Shown piece after piece: positions 52,632 through 62,085 of a stretch of 64,000 nucleotides of DNA; position 1 is the stretch's first letter, and the number at the start of each line of letters is the position of its first letter. The notes under the pieces are model-generated. The model did not search any database and was not told the origin of the DNA. It saw only the letters and a list, made by a program, of their open reading frames with translations. The position numbers were made by a program, and so were the translations under genes. This stretch comes from Elusimicrobiota bacterium (lineage in GTDB: Bacteria > Elusimicrobiota > Elusimicrobia > UBA1565 > UBA9628), in contig JACPFR010000051.1 in NCBI GenBank assembly GCA_016182905.1, positions 1-64,000 of the forward strand, given 5' to 3'.

Positions 52632-53881
52632 GCTACATCTACGAATTGACCGAGCAGCAGAAGGAGATCCAGGATTTGGCGTGGCAGATCGCGCTCCGCG
52701 ACATCAAGCCGGTCCGCGAGTCGTTCGATGAGCAGGAGAAGTTCCCCTGGGACGTGGTCAAGAAGATGGCCGCGGCCGACCTGTACTCGGTCTACCTGCC
52801 CGAGGCGTACGGCGGCATGGGCGGCGGCCTGAAGGAGCAGGTGCTCGTCATCGAGCAGCTCTCCCGCGCGTGCGGCGGCATCGCCCTCGCCTTCGCGGCC
52901 TCCGGCCTCGGCGTGCTCCCGATCCTGCTGCTGGGCAACCCCGAGCAGCGCGCCCGCTTCATCCCCGACCTCGCGTCCGGCAAGAAGCTCGCCGCCTTCT
53001 CCATCACCGAGGCCAACGCCGGCTCCGACGCGACGGCGACGGAGTGCACGGCGAAGCTCGACGGCGACCACTACGTCTTGAACGGCTCGAAGATCTTCGT
53101 CTCCAACGGCGAGGTCGCCGAGACCTACGTCGTCTTCGCGACCACCAACCGCTCCCGCGGCGCCCGCGGCGTCACCGCCTTCGTCGTCGAGAAAGGCACG
53201 CCGGGCTTCGGCTTCGGCAAGAAGGAGCACAAGATGGGCATCCGGGCCAACCCGACCTATCAGATCGACTTCGTCAACTGCCGCGTCCCGGTGAAGAACC
53301 GCCTGTACAAGGAAGGCTACGGCCTGTTCACGGCGCAGACCACCTTCGACTGCTCGCGCCCCGGCGTGGCGGCGCAGGCCCTCGGCATCGCGCAGGGCGC
53401 GCTCGACGAGACGGTGGCCTACATCCGCCAGCGCCGCCAGTTCGGCCAGCCGATCTCGAGCTTCCAGGCGATCCAGCACATGATGGCCAACTGCGCCACG
53501 CAGATCGAGATGAGCCGCGCGCTGCTGTACACCACGGCGAACGCGATGGACAAGTACATGCTCCCCGTCTACAAGAAGGCGATCGACGAGAACGCGATCG
53601 TCTACGACGTCCTGCAGGCCGGCGACGGCAAGCGCTGGACGAAGGAGTCGGCTATGTGCAAGCTCTCCTGCTCGGATACCGCGATGTTCGTCACCAACGA
53701 GTGCGTCCAGATGTGCGGCGGCATCGGGTATATGAGGGACTTCCCGGTGGAGAAGTACATGCGCGACGCGAAGATCACGCAGATCTACGAAGGCACCAAC
53801 CAGATCCAGCGCAACGAGATCGCCGCGATGATGATCAAGGAAGCCGCCTCCGCGACGAAGCCGGAAGCCGTGGCCGCCTAA
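52628..53881 (+). CDS. acyl-CoA dehydrogenase
   Basis: 417 aa. FAD-binding AFSITEANAGSDATAT, YIRQRRQFGQPISSFQ and the catalytic Glu in QIYEGTNQIQR mark a short- to medium-chain-type acyl-CoA dehydrogenase. It makes the 2-enoyl-CoA of beta-oxidation or an acyl-CoA catabolic step. ATG 52628 overlaps the rnc stop. The hydratase and dienoyl-CoA-reductase-like genes at 8.6-10.2 kb could use its product. Confidence 0.94.
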   Translation: MSYIYELTEQQKEIQDLAWQIALRDIKPVRESFDEQEKFPWDVVKKMAAADLYSVYLPEAYGGMGGGLKEQVLVIEQLSRACGGIALAFAASGLGVLPILLLGNPEQRARFIPDLASGKKLAAFSITEANAGSDATATECTAKLDGDHYVLNGSKIFVSNGEVAETYVVFATTNRSRGARGVTAFVVEKGTPGFGFGKKEHKMGIRANPTYQIDFVNCRVPVKNRLYKEGYGLFTAQTTFDCSRPGVAAQALGIAQGALDETVAYIRQRRQFGQPISSFQAIQHMMANCATQIEMSRALLYTTANAMDKYMLPVYKKAIDENAIVYDVLQAGDGKRWTKESAMCKLSCSDTAMFVTNECVQMCGGIGYMRDFPVEKYMRDAKITQIYEGTNQIQRNEIAAMMIKEAASATKPEAVAA

Positions 53882-56323
53882 ATGCCGAACCTGGACCGGG
53901 AGTTCCTCGGCTGCGGAAGAAGAATCGCGGCCGGGGGCTCCGGCCCGGGGGTGCAGGCCGCCCTCCTGGGCGCGCCGCCGGTCTACGCGCCGGACCGGCC
54001 TTTCGACACGCGCCATATCTATCTCGATCTGAGCGTCGACTTCGATCGCCGCCGTCTTTCGGGATTCTGCCGTACGACCGTCAGCGCGCGCCGCGCCGGG
54101 CTGCGGTCCCTGTCGTTCGACGCGATCGATCTCAAGGTCACGAAGGTCCTCTTCGACGGCAAGCCCGCCCGCTTCAAGAACGCCGACAAGAAGCTCGTCG
54201 TCACCTCGCCGAAGATCCTCGCCGAGGACGAGGCGCACGACGTCGAAGTGCATTACTCGGTCACGAACCCCGAGGCCGGCCTCCATTTCGTGAAGAGCCC
54301 CGAGCAGATGTGGTCCCAGAGCCAGCCGGAGGACGCGCGCCGATGGTTCCCCTGCCACGACACCCCGGGAGAGAAGGCCACCTCGGAAGTGCGGGCCACG
54401 GTGCCCGCGGGCTTCCGGGCGGTCTCCAACGGGATCCTGATCGACGAGTCGAAAGGCGGGACGAAGCACGTTTATCACTGGAAGCTGGACCGGCCGCACT
54501 CGATCTACCTGATCACGCTCGCCGTCGCGCGCTTCGCCGAGGTCGTGGAGGACTGGGACGGGATCCCCGTCGTCTACTACTGCGAGAAGGGGCGCGAGGG
54601 CGACGCCCGCCGCGGCTTCGGCAAGACCGCCGCGGCGATGAGGATCTTCTCCGAGAAGACCGGCGTGCGCTACCCGTACGCGCGCTACGCGCAGGTCGCT
54701 GTGGCCGAGTATCCGGGCGGGATGGAGCACACGACGGCCACGACGCAGACCGACGCCTGCCTCATCGACGAGCAGGCGTTCGCCGACCACGACCTCGACA
54801 CCTTGGTCGCGCACGAGCTCGCCCATCAGTGGTTCGGCGACCTCGTCACCTGCGCCGAGTGGCCTCACGCCTGGCTCAACGAGGGCTTCGCGACCTACTC
54901 CGAGGTCGTATTCCTCGAGGCCGACCGCGGCCATGACGAGGCCCTGTACGAGCTCCTCCTGAACCGGCGCGTGTACCTCGACGAGGACTCGGGACGCTAT
55001 CGCCGGCCGATCGTGTGCCGCACCTACACGGACCCGTGGACGATCTTCGACCGGCACCTGTACGAGAAGGGCTGCTGGGTCCTGCGCATGCTCCACCTCG
55101 AGCTCGGCGACAAGCTGTTCTGGAAGGGCGTCGGGCACTGGCTCAAAAAGCACAAGGACGGAATCGCGGAAACCCAGGACCTGGTCGCCGCGTTCGAGGA
55201 AGCGACTGGAAGAAACCTGCAGGGTTTCTTCGATCAATGGGTGTACCGCGGCGGCCATCCTGCCCTGCGCCTGCGCTGGTCCTGGGACGAGAAGAGCAAG
55301 CGCGGGGAACTCCACCTCACGCAGACGCAGGACGTCTCCGACGCCCACCCCGCGTACAAGCTCAAGGCGAAGATCCGGGTGACGGGCCGGGGCTGGTCCC
55401 GGGACTTCACCGAGACGGTCGAAGCGAAGGAGCACCGCTTCGTCTGGACCTTGCCCGGCGAGCCGCTCGACGTGGAGTTCGATCCAGAGCTGGAACTGTT
55501 ATCTTCCATAAAGTTCGCCAAGCCGCAGGCGATGTGGCTCCGCCAGCTGCGCGCAGGCAAGACCTCGGCCTCCCGCGCGCAGGCGGCCTCCGCCGTCGCC
55601 GCCTGGGGCGGGGAGAAGGCCGTCGCCGAGCTCGAGGCCGCCGCCAAGCGCGAGAAGTTCTGGGGCGCCGCGGCCGAGATCGTCGAGGCCCTGGGCTCCG
55701 TCGCCGGCCCGCGCACGGCCCCGGCGCTGCGGCGCCTCCTGGCTTCGGGGCCCGCGAACCCCAAGGTCCGCCGCGTGATCGTCGACCAGCTCGGACGCCG
55801 GGGCGGGCCCGCCGACGCCGCCCTGTTCGCGCCGCTCGCGCGCTCCGGCCGCAGCCTGCTCGTGCGCGCCGAGGCCACCCGGGCCCTCGGCCGCCTCGAC
55901 TACCGCCGGTACCGCGGGATCATCGAGACGAACCTCAAGGCGAAGACCTACCGCGACGGCGTCGCCGCGGCGGCCGTCGCCGCGATCGCCGCGTCCCGCG
56001 ACCCGGGCGCGGCGAAGAAGCTCCTCGCGATCGTGAAGCCCGCGCACCGTTTCGGCGCGCGCGTCGCCGCGATCCGCGCGCTGGCCGAGTACGCGCCGGC
56101 GACGCCGGACGCCGTGCCCGCCCTGGTCGGGCTGCTGACGGAATCCGACGAGCGCGTCAGCCTCATCGCCTGCGCCGCCCTGGGCCGGACGAACGACGAG
56201 CGCGCCCTGCCCGCCCTCGAGAAGGCCGCGAAGTCCGCGGGGAACCCCCGCATCCGGGTCTACGCGACGGAAGCCGTCGCGCGCATCAAGGCCGGCGCCA
56301 AGACCAAGTCCAAGCTCGTCTAG
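53882..56323 (+). CDS. M1 family aminopeptidase with HEAT-like C-terminus
   Basis: 813 aa. The zinc site HELAHQWFGD plus Glu in NEGFATYSE is intact. The exopeptidase loop reads GGMEH rather than the textbook GAMEN. An Ig-like segment and a C-terminal array of HEAT-like helices (about 535-800, VAAWGGEKAVAELEAAAKR) follow. No signal peptide, so it is probably cytoplasmic, trimming N-terminal residues of peptides. The ATG directly follows the acyl-CoA dehydrogenase stop (TAAATG). It ends in CTAG, shared with the convergent PorV-like gene. Confidence 0.94.
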   Translation: MPNLDREFLGCGRRIAAGGSGPGVQAALLGAPPVYAPDRPFDTRHIYLDLSVDFDRRRLSGFCRTTVSARRAGLRSLSFDAIDLKVTKVLFDGKPARFKNADKKLVVTSPKILAEDEAHDVEVHYSVTNPEAGLHFVKSPEQMWSQSQPEDARRWFPCHDTPGEKATSEVRATVPAGFRAVSNGILIDESKGGTKHVYHWKLDRPHSIYLITLAVARFAEVVEDWDGIPVVYYCEKGREGDARRGFGKTAAAMRIFSEKTGVRYPYARYAQVAVAEYPGGMEHTTATTQTDACLIDEQAFADHDLDTLVAHELAHQWFGDLVTCAEWPHAWLNEGFATYSEVVFLEADRGHDEALYELLLNRRVYLDEDSGRYRRPIVCRTYTDPWTIFDRHLYEKGCWVLRMLHLELGDKLFWKGVGHWLKKHKDGIAETQDLVAAFEEATGRNLQGFFDQWVYRGGHPALRLRWSWDEKSKRGELHLTQTQDVSDAHPAYKLKAKIRVTGRGWSRDFTETVEAKEHRFVWTLPGEPLDVEFDPELELLSSIKFAKPQAMWLRQLRAGKTSASRAQAASAVAAWGGEKAVAELEAAAKREKFWGAAAEIVEALGSVAGPRTAPALRRLLASGPANPKVRRVIVDQLGRRGGPADAALFAPLARSGRSLLVRAEATRALGRLDYRRYRGIIETNLKAKTYRDGVAAAAVAAIAASRDPGAAKKLLAIVKPAHRFGARVAAIRALAEYAPATPDAVPALVGLLTESDERVSLIACAALGRTNDERALPALEKAAKSAGNPRIRVYATEAVARIKAGAKTKSKLV

Positions 56324-57375
56324 CTCTTCCGTCCGAAGCGCCACCCGAGGCTCAGGCGGAACGCCTCGCCGAGCTGGCCGAGCGGCTGGAACGCGAGGTC
56401 GAAGGAGAAGCCGTTGACGCGCGCGCCCGCGCCGACCGTCAGCCCCGACAGGACGCCGAGATCGGGGACGGAGCGCCCCTGGAAGCCGACGCGGCCGACG
56501 GCATGCACGCCCTTGGACACCGCGCGGTCCCATTCGGCGCCCAGCTTCGCGTACGGACGGGCGTGCAGCGGCGCCACCGCCTCGAGCGCCGTCACGACGC
56601 GCCCACGCTCGGGCTCCCAGTCGTGCGCCGCCGCCAGGGAGAGCTCGAACGGCAGGGGCTCCGACTGGCCGATGAAGCGCAGCTTGCCTCCGGCGTTGCG
56701 GAAGGCCCAGGCCAGGGCCAGAGCGGGCCGCGTCGAGGGCCGGTAGACCACGCCGCCGTCGCCGCTGGCGGTCGCCGCTTTGCGGGTCCCGAGGGTCTCG
56801 TTGACGACCTTGATCGCGGCGCCGGCGCGGAAGGTCCCGGTCCAGGGCTCCCGCTCCTCCTCGTCCTCGAAGCGGCGCGCGGCGCCGGGAAGGTTCCACG
56901 AGTCCCGGAAGTAGCCGCGGTCCTTCGTGAGGGCGTCCTCCTCGCTGAAGGCGCGCGCGTAGGCGAAGGAGAACGCCTCCGAATGAGGGGCGAACGAGCC
57001 GCGGGCGACGCCCACGTTGTCGATCTGCTCGATCGAGCCCTGGCTCAGGCGGGTGAAGGCGAACCCGAATACTCCGCCCGACCAGTCCACCGGCAGCGCG
57101 AGCGCGGCGTAGTCGTGGTGGACCGACGCGGGGAGCTCCGCGCGCGAGTAGGCCAGCTCCAGGCCGCGAGCCCCGGCGAGACCGCCGGGGTTCCAATAGA
57201 CGGCCTCCGGCCCCTCGGCGCTGGCGGTCATCGCCTCGCCCATGCCGAGGGCCCGGGCGCCGGCCCCGATCTTCAGGAACTGCGCGCCGTTGACGCCCGC
57301 GTCGGTCTGGAACGCGGCGGAGGCGGGCCTCGCGAGGGCTCCGAGGAGCAGGACGACGGTCATCACAGGCCTCAC
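56320..57375 (-). CDS. PorV/PorQ (UPF0164)-like outer-membrane protein
   Basis: 351 aa from GTG 57375, which overlaps the protease stop (GTGA). A short signal peptide (VVLLLGALARPASA) precedes QFLKIGAGARALGMGEA and AVYWNPGGLAG, hallmark turns of the PorV/UPF0164 family. Alternating beta strands to a final Trp-Arg-Phe (LSLGWRFGR) predict a FadL-like barrel. In type IX secretion PorV shuttles cargo with a C-terminal sorting domain. Coupling to a protease with such a tail supports a secretion link (inference). The in-frame upstream frame to 58434 is antisense to the protease and is rejected. Confidence 0.85.
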   Translation of the reverse strand: MRPVMTVVLLLGALARPASAAFQTDAGVNGAQFLKIGAGARALGMGEAMTASAEGPEAVYWNPGGLAGARGLELAYSRAELPASVHHDYAALALPVDWSGGVFGFAFTRLSQGSIEQIDNVGVARGSFAPHSEAFSFAYARAFSEEDALTKDRGYFRDSWNLPGAARRFEDEEEREPWTGTFRAGAAIKVVNETLGTRKAATASGDGGVVYRPSTRPALALAWAFRNAGGKLRFIGQSEPLPFELSLAAAHDWEPERGRVVTALEAVAPLHARPYAKLGAEWDRAVSKGVHAVGRVGFQGRSVPDLGVLSGLTVGAGARVNGFSFDLAFQPLGQLGEAFRLSLGWRFGRKS

Positions 57376-60300
57376 CGGATCACCGCCACGCGCCGGACCT
57401 TGCGCGCCCCGCCGCCCTCGATGAGGGCGTAATAGGTGCCGCTGGCGACGCTGCGCCCGGACTTGTTGCGCCCGTCCCAGGTCAGGACGCCGTTGGCGCC
57501 CGCCGTGCCTTCCCAGACCTGCTCCCCGGTCAGGGACATCAGACGGACGGTCGTGCCGGCGGGGTAGTTCGCGAAGGTCAGGGCCTGCGCGCCGTACGCG
57601 CCGTTCGGCGCGCCGATCTCCCAGGGCTGGGGGAACACGACGCCGTCCGCGACCGAGGCGCCGGCCGCGGCGAAGAAGGGGGAGTAGGAGGAGAAATGGT
57701 CGAGGGTCGCGATGATCTGGTTCCCGCTCGTGTCCACGGCGGACGGCACCATGACCCAGAGCGCCGACGCGTCGTCGTAGCGCGCGATCAGCAGGCGCCG
57801 CGGGTCGGAGTCCGGAGCCAGCTGCAGCGGGTCGTACGTCAGGATCAGCCGCACCGGCTTCAGGGGCTGCAGCCCGCCCGCGGAGATGTCGACGCCGACG
57901 GCGTTGCCGAGCGCGGTCAGGCCCGCCACCGAACTGCGCGGGTTCGACAGGTCGAGGGTCACGCCCGACAGCATCGTGACGACGGTGCCGGGCGGGAAGG
58001 TGCCGGGCTCGATCTGGGCCGCGACGGAGGGGACGACGGCGAACGCCGAGGGCAAGGTCAGGGTCAAGGTCCCGCCGGCGACAGTGCCGGAGGACAGCGT
58101 CGGAGCGGTGGTCCGCGTCGAGCCGATGACGAGGTAGTTCGGGTTCCCTTCCTGGTCGAGGGAGGCCACGCGCGTGTAGTAGACCGTGCCGTAGCTCAGG
58201 CCGGCGAAGTTCGCCGTCGCGGCGCCGGCCGCCACGGAGCTCGAGCGTATGATAGTCCCGAAGGCCGGGTCGGCCGACAGCTCCGCCAGGTAGCCCTGGC
58301 AGGCCGAGGCCTGGGGCGCCAGCGGCAGCGCGGTCCACGCCACCGTCACGCTCGCCACGCCGACCAGCGGGAACGGAGCCGCCGCCGCGGCGGGCGCGTT
58401 GGCCAGGGTCGAGGCCGAGCCGATCGTCGTCCACGGTCCGTCCGGCGTCGGCGCGTTGAGGCTCAACGCGCGCACGCGCAGATAATAGAGGGTGTTCGGG
58501 CTCAGGCCCGAGACCGCGGCGAACGCGTTGGCCGTCGTCGAGGAACCCGCGACGACAGAGAAGTTCGCCAGCGCCGAGGCCTGGACGGTGAAGCTCGTCC
58601 CCGGCCCGAGCGTCGCCGTCGTCCAGCTCGTGTAGAGGGTCCCGGTCGAGCGCGAGAAGACGGCGGAGGCGGGCGCGCCCGGCGCGACCACGGTGGTCGC
58701 CGTCGACACGGCGCCGGTGTAAGCGGTCGGGGTCCCCGAGAGGTTCAGGGCCGCGACGTCGGCGAAATAGAGGCGGTTGGAGCTCAGGCCGCTGAACGAG
58801 GCCGAGACGCCGGTGGTGTTAACGCTGGCCGTCACCGGCGAGAACGAGGCGCTGGTCGCCACTCGCACCGTATACACCGTCCCGGCCGGGTTGCCGCCCG
58901 AGTTGAAGCTGAAGGTGAACCCGTCCGCGGCCTGGTTGGAGAAGGGCTGGCCCGGCAAAGTCGGATCGAGCACGAAAGTGGGCGTGGACCCGAAGGCCGC
59001 GTAATCGCTCGTGATCCCGGCGTGGGAGATCGCGATCGCGCGGGCGTAGTAGAGGGTGTTCGGCGTCAGACCGGAGAACGCGGCGAAGCCGTTGCGAGTG
59101 GTCGACGAGGCGGCGATCGCGGCGAAGTCCGCGGTCGCCGAGGCCTCGGCCCGGTACTGGGTGCCGGCCGTGTTGCCGCCCGACGACCATTGCACAGTGA
59201 AGCCCGTCTGGGAGACCCCGAGGTAAGGGGCGGTCGACGGCGCGGGAGCGGCCGCCAAGGTCACGGTCGGCGCGCCGGGGATGAGGTACGGGCCGCCGGT
59301 CGCCGCGACGCGGAAGTAGTAGCTCGCGTTCGTCGACATGCCGGTGAAGATCGCGTAGAAGTTCTTCGTCGCGCTGCTCAGCACGACCCCGGCGAAAGAG
59401 GGGGAGGTCGAGGCGTCCGCGACGTAGGTGACGCCCGAGGCGTTGCCGGCGCCGTTCCAGTCGAACCGGATCGAGGAGACGGTCGCGCCGCTGAACTGAG
59501 GGCTGATCGGGGCGACGAGGTCGGTCAAGGTCGTCGCGCCGACCGGGCCGGTCGAGGTCGCCGCCCCGAAGTAGTTCAGCGTCGCCTGGCGGAAATAGTA
59601 GGTGGTCAGCGGCGCCAGTCCGGTGACGGCGATCGAGGTGTCCGCGCGGTTCAGAGTCAGGGCCGCGAACTGGGTCCCGCTCCCGTCGGCCGCCGTCGAG
59701 GCCGTGACCGCGTACCCCCAGCACGAGAGCGCCGCCGGGGCCGCCGGGCACGCGGTCCAGGAGACGGTCACACTGTCGACGTGCGGCGCCGCCGTCGGCA
59801 GGGCCGCCGGCGGCGCGGCCAAGGTCGAGGTGCTGATGAAGGCGCCGGGGCCGTCCACGCCTCCCCCGCTGCCTTTGACGAGCACTCCCGTCGTCGTGTT
59901 CGCCGCCAGGCCGGTGTGGACGTAGGGGGGCTGGACGCCCGACGCGAAGCGCACGGTCGGGTTCGTCGAATAATAAAGCGAGTAGGCGTCCGCTCCGACG
60001 ACCGAGCTCCAGCTCCAGGTGACCGAGCTCGGGCCGAGAGTCGTCGCCGTCAAGCCCGTCGGAGGGGACACGGGCTGAGGGCTCGACGCGGCCTTGCCGT
60101 AGCCCCACGAATACGAGGGCACGATCCCCGTGGCGCCGTCGGACCGCGCCTGGGCGCGCAGGATGCCGCGCAGGTCGGACACGGTGCGGGTCGGCCCGTA
60201 CTGCAGGCGGGCGGCGAGTATTCCCGTCACGACCGGCGCCGCCATGCTCGTCCCGCGCAGGATGCGGTGGCGGTCGTCGGTCAGGACGAGGTTGTCGCCG

Positions 60301-61976
60301 GGATAGGCCGTCGTCGCCGCCGACAGGGCCGCCGCGATCACGTCCCCGGGTGCCACGACCTCCGGCTGCTGGCGCAGGTCGCGCGTGGGTCCCTGGGAGC
60401 TGAACGAGGACAGATAGCCCAGCGAGGCCTGGCTCGTGAAGTTGTAGGTGAACCCGTCGGTGGCGTCCCAGTACTTCTTCGACGCGTACGAGCCGACGCC
60501 GAAGACGTTCTGCGCGCACGCCGGCTCTCCGAGGGTCCGGGTGTTGTCGACGTACGAGGCGAAGCTGACGGCCTGGCCCGCCGGGTCCACCCAGCCGTCG
60601 ACCCGCCCGCTCCCGCCGTTGACGGTGCGCGTCAGCGTCACGGAGATCGTCGGGACCGTGACCCAGGGGGACCGGTTGACGCGGACGTAGATGAGCTCGT
60701 CGCCGTTGGGATGGCCGACGTCCGTGCTGTTGTAGATCTGGACGAGATGCCCGCCCAAGGTCGTCGACTGGATCGAGTTGTGGGCCGCGACGAGGCTTCC
60801 GCTGACGCCGCCCAGCACCACCTCGGCCGTGTAGTGGTCGGCGCCCGGCACCCAGAACTCGAGCTCCGCGTCCTGGCCCGAGTAAGCGACGTCGACGTCG
60901 GCCACGAAGCCCGCCGTGCCGCCGGGGTTGACGTCCGCCCCGGCGTGGGGCTTGGCCGCCCCGTCGTTGCCCATCGCGACGACGACCGGCGTGTTCGCCG
61001 CGAGGGCGCCGAGCGCGGATTCGAAGCCGGACGTCCCGTCATGGGGGCCGGATTGGGTGCCGAGACTCAGGTTGACGACCGCGCGTTTGCCCTCCCCCGC
61101 GGCCCGGGCGATGATGTAGGCGACGCCGTCCACGACGTCGGCGGTGTCGAACGTGGTGCGCACGACGATGAGGTCCGCGCTCGGCGCGATCCCTTTGAAC
61201 GTCCCGGAGGGGATGGAGCCGCCCGTGCCGGTGCCGTCGCCCGCCGCGATCGAGGCGACGTGAGTGCCGTGCCCGTCGGCGTCCTCGGTGTTGATCGTCC
61301 CGCCCCCGCCCTGGATCTTGGTCGTGAGCTGCGACTGCGTGTATTGCGCGCCGTAGTTGTAGCCGGAGGGGAAAGGCCCGCCGGCGTGGGAGCTGATCGT
61401 CTGGTCCCAGAGGTAGAGGATGCGGGACGTGCTCGTCCCGGGGTAGGTGTTGTCGACCATGAAATCCCGGTGCGTGTAATCGATGCCCGTGTCGACGATG
61501 CCGACGACGACGCCCGAGCCCGTCGCGCCGGCGAGGTCGGTCGCCGCGGCCCCGTAGATCGTGCCGAGGGCGACGCCCGACGCCGTCGAGCTCGAGCGGA
61601 CGGCGTCCATGAACGGGCGGGTCCGCACGCCGGCGTCGATCTTCCGCACGCGGCCGTCGGCGGCGAGGGCGTCAAGCGAGGCGTCGTCGGCGCGCGCGGT
61701 GACGACGTCGCCGGCCTGGGTGCCGAATTCGGCGTTCGGGAAGGCCGCGCGCAGGGCCGCGAGCGGCGTGCCGGGGGCGACCCGGATGAGCACGGACTGG
61801 CGCGGGCCCGCGGCGGCGCCGCCCGCGCCGGCCGGAGCGTAGCCTCCGGCGGAGACGGCGCGGCGCGCGCGGATGCGCGCGTCGATCTTCGCGGTTCGAG
61901 CGGACGCGACCGTCGCCCCGGCGAGGGACGCGGCCAGCACCGCCCCGAGCATCGCCGTCCTGCGCGGGAGAGCCAT
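57372..61976 (-). CDS. secreted subtilisin-like protease with Fn3 repeats and FlgD/T9SS-like tail
   Basis: 1,534 aa. Signal peptide, propeptide-like segment, then an S8 catalytic domain: Asp162 in VVGIVDTGIDYTH, His236 in DGHGTHVASIAAGDG, Ser577 in GTSMAAPVVTGILAARLQYG. About six fibronectin-type-III-like repeats of about 85 residues follow (start TSTVTAS... ends LSPNTLYYLRVRAL type). The last 90 residues (TVRLMSLTGEQVWEG, WDGRNKSGRSVASGTYYALI) are a FlgD-Ig/type-IX-sorting-like domain. The promoter is so close that ATG 61976 would be leaderless. The second Met (61952) has AGGA 5 nt upstream and is a good alternative start. Confidence 0.93.
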   Translation of the reverse strand: MALPRRTAMLGAVLAASLAGATVASARTAKIDARIRARRAVSAGGYAPAGAGGAAAGPRQSVLIRVAPGTPLAALRAAFPNAEFGTQAGDVVTARADDASLDALAADGRVRKIDAGVRTRPFMDAVRSSSTASGVALGTIYGAAATDLAGATGSGVVVGIVDTGIDYTHRDFMVDNTYPGTSTSRILYLWDQTISSHAGGPFPSGYNYGAQYTQSQLTTKIQGGGGTINTEDADGHGTHVASIAAGDGTGTGGSIPSGTFKGIAPSADLIVVRTTFDTADVVDGVAYIIARAAGEGKRAVVNLSLGTQSGPHDGTSGFESALGALAANTPVVVAMGNDGAAKPHAGADVNPGGTAGFVADVDVAYSGQDAELEFWVPGADHYTAEVVLGGVSGSLVAAHNSIQSTTLGGHLVQIYNSTDVGHPNGDELIYVRVNRSPWVTVPTISVTLTRTVNGGSGRVDGWVDPAGQAVSFASYVDNTRTLGEPACAQNVFGVGSYASKKYWDATDGFTYNFTSQASLGYLSSFSSQGPTRDLRQQPEVVAPGDVIAAALSAATTAYPGDNLVLTDDRHRILRGTSMAAPVVTGILAARLQYGPTRTVSDLRGILRAQARSDGATGIVPSYSWGYGKAASSPQPVSPPTGLTATTLGPSSVTWSWSSVVGADAYSLYYSTNPTVRFASGVQPPYVHTGLAANTTTGVLVKGSGGGVDGPGAFISTSTLAAPPAALPTAAPHVDSVTVSWTACPAAPAALSCWGYAVTASTAADGSGTQFAALTLNRADTSIAVTGLAPLTTYYFRQATLNYFGAATSTGPVGATTLTDLVAPISPQFSGATVSSIRFDWNGAGNASGVTYVADASTSPSFAGVVLSSATKNFYAIFTGMSTNASYYFRVAATGGPYLIPGAPTVTLAAAPAPSTAPYLGVSQTGFTVQWSSGGNTAGTQYRAEASATADFAAIAASSTTRNGFAAFSGLTPNTLYYARAIAISHAGITSDYAAFGSTPTFVLDPTLPGQPFSNQAADGFTFSFNSGGNPAGTVYTVRVATSASFSPVTASVNTTGVSASFSGLSSNRLYFADVAALNLSGTPTAYTGAVSTATTVVAPGAPASAVFSRSTGTLYTSWTTATLGPGTSFTVQASALANFSVVAGSSTTANAFAAVSGLSPNTLYYLRVRALSLNAPTPDGPWTTIGSASTLANAPAAAAAPFPLVGVASVTVAWTALPLAPQASACQGYLAELSADPAFGTIIRSSSVAAGAATANFAGLSYGTVYYTRVASLDQEGNPNYLVIGSTRTTAPTLSSGTVAGGTLTLTLPSAFAVVPSVAAQIEPGTFPPGTVVTMLSGVTLDLSNPRSSVAGLTALGNAVGVDISAGGLQPLKPVRLILTYDPLQLAPDSDPRRLLIARYDDASALWVMVPSAVDTSGNQIIATLDHFSSYSPFFAAAGASVADGVVFPQPWEIGAPNGAYGAQALTFANYPAGTTVRLMSLTGEQVWEGTAGANGVLTWDGRNKSGRSVASGTYYALIEGGGARKVRRVAVIR

Positions 61977-61985
61977 CTCCGTCCA

Positions 61986-62013
61986 GGATAACCCCGGGCA
62001 CCTCCCCTGTCAA
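61986..62013 (-). promoter_or_regulatory. protease promoter
   Basis: Minus strand TTGACA (62013-62008), 16-bp spacer, TTATCC (61991-61986). A start near 61979 is 3 nt before ATG 61976 and 27 nt before ATG 61952. Confidence 0.65.
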
Positions 62014-62030
62014 TGCCGTACATATTAAGA

Positions 62031-62066
62031 GGAAGGCCCCGGAATCAGGAGACTCCGGGGCCTTCC
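62031..62066 (-). terminator. terminator of the response regulator
   Basis: A 13-bp perfect stem (GGAAGGCCCCGGA with its inverse) directly after the response-regulator gene on the minus strand, followed by a short TCTT tail. Confidence 0.75.
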
Positions 62067-62085
62067 ACTCGAGGAACGAAGCGCG

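Noticed and set aside
52439-55435. Minus-strand frame of 998 codons opposite rnc, acyl-CoA dehydrogenase and aminopeptidase
   Set aside because: Antisense shadow; the plus-strand genes have all catalytic motifs.
57696-61991. Plus-strand frame of 1,431 codons over the protease
   Set aside because: Arg/Gly/Val-rich antisense shadow of the subtilisin-like gene.
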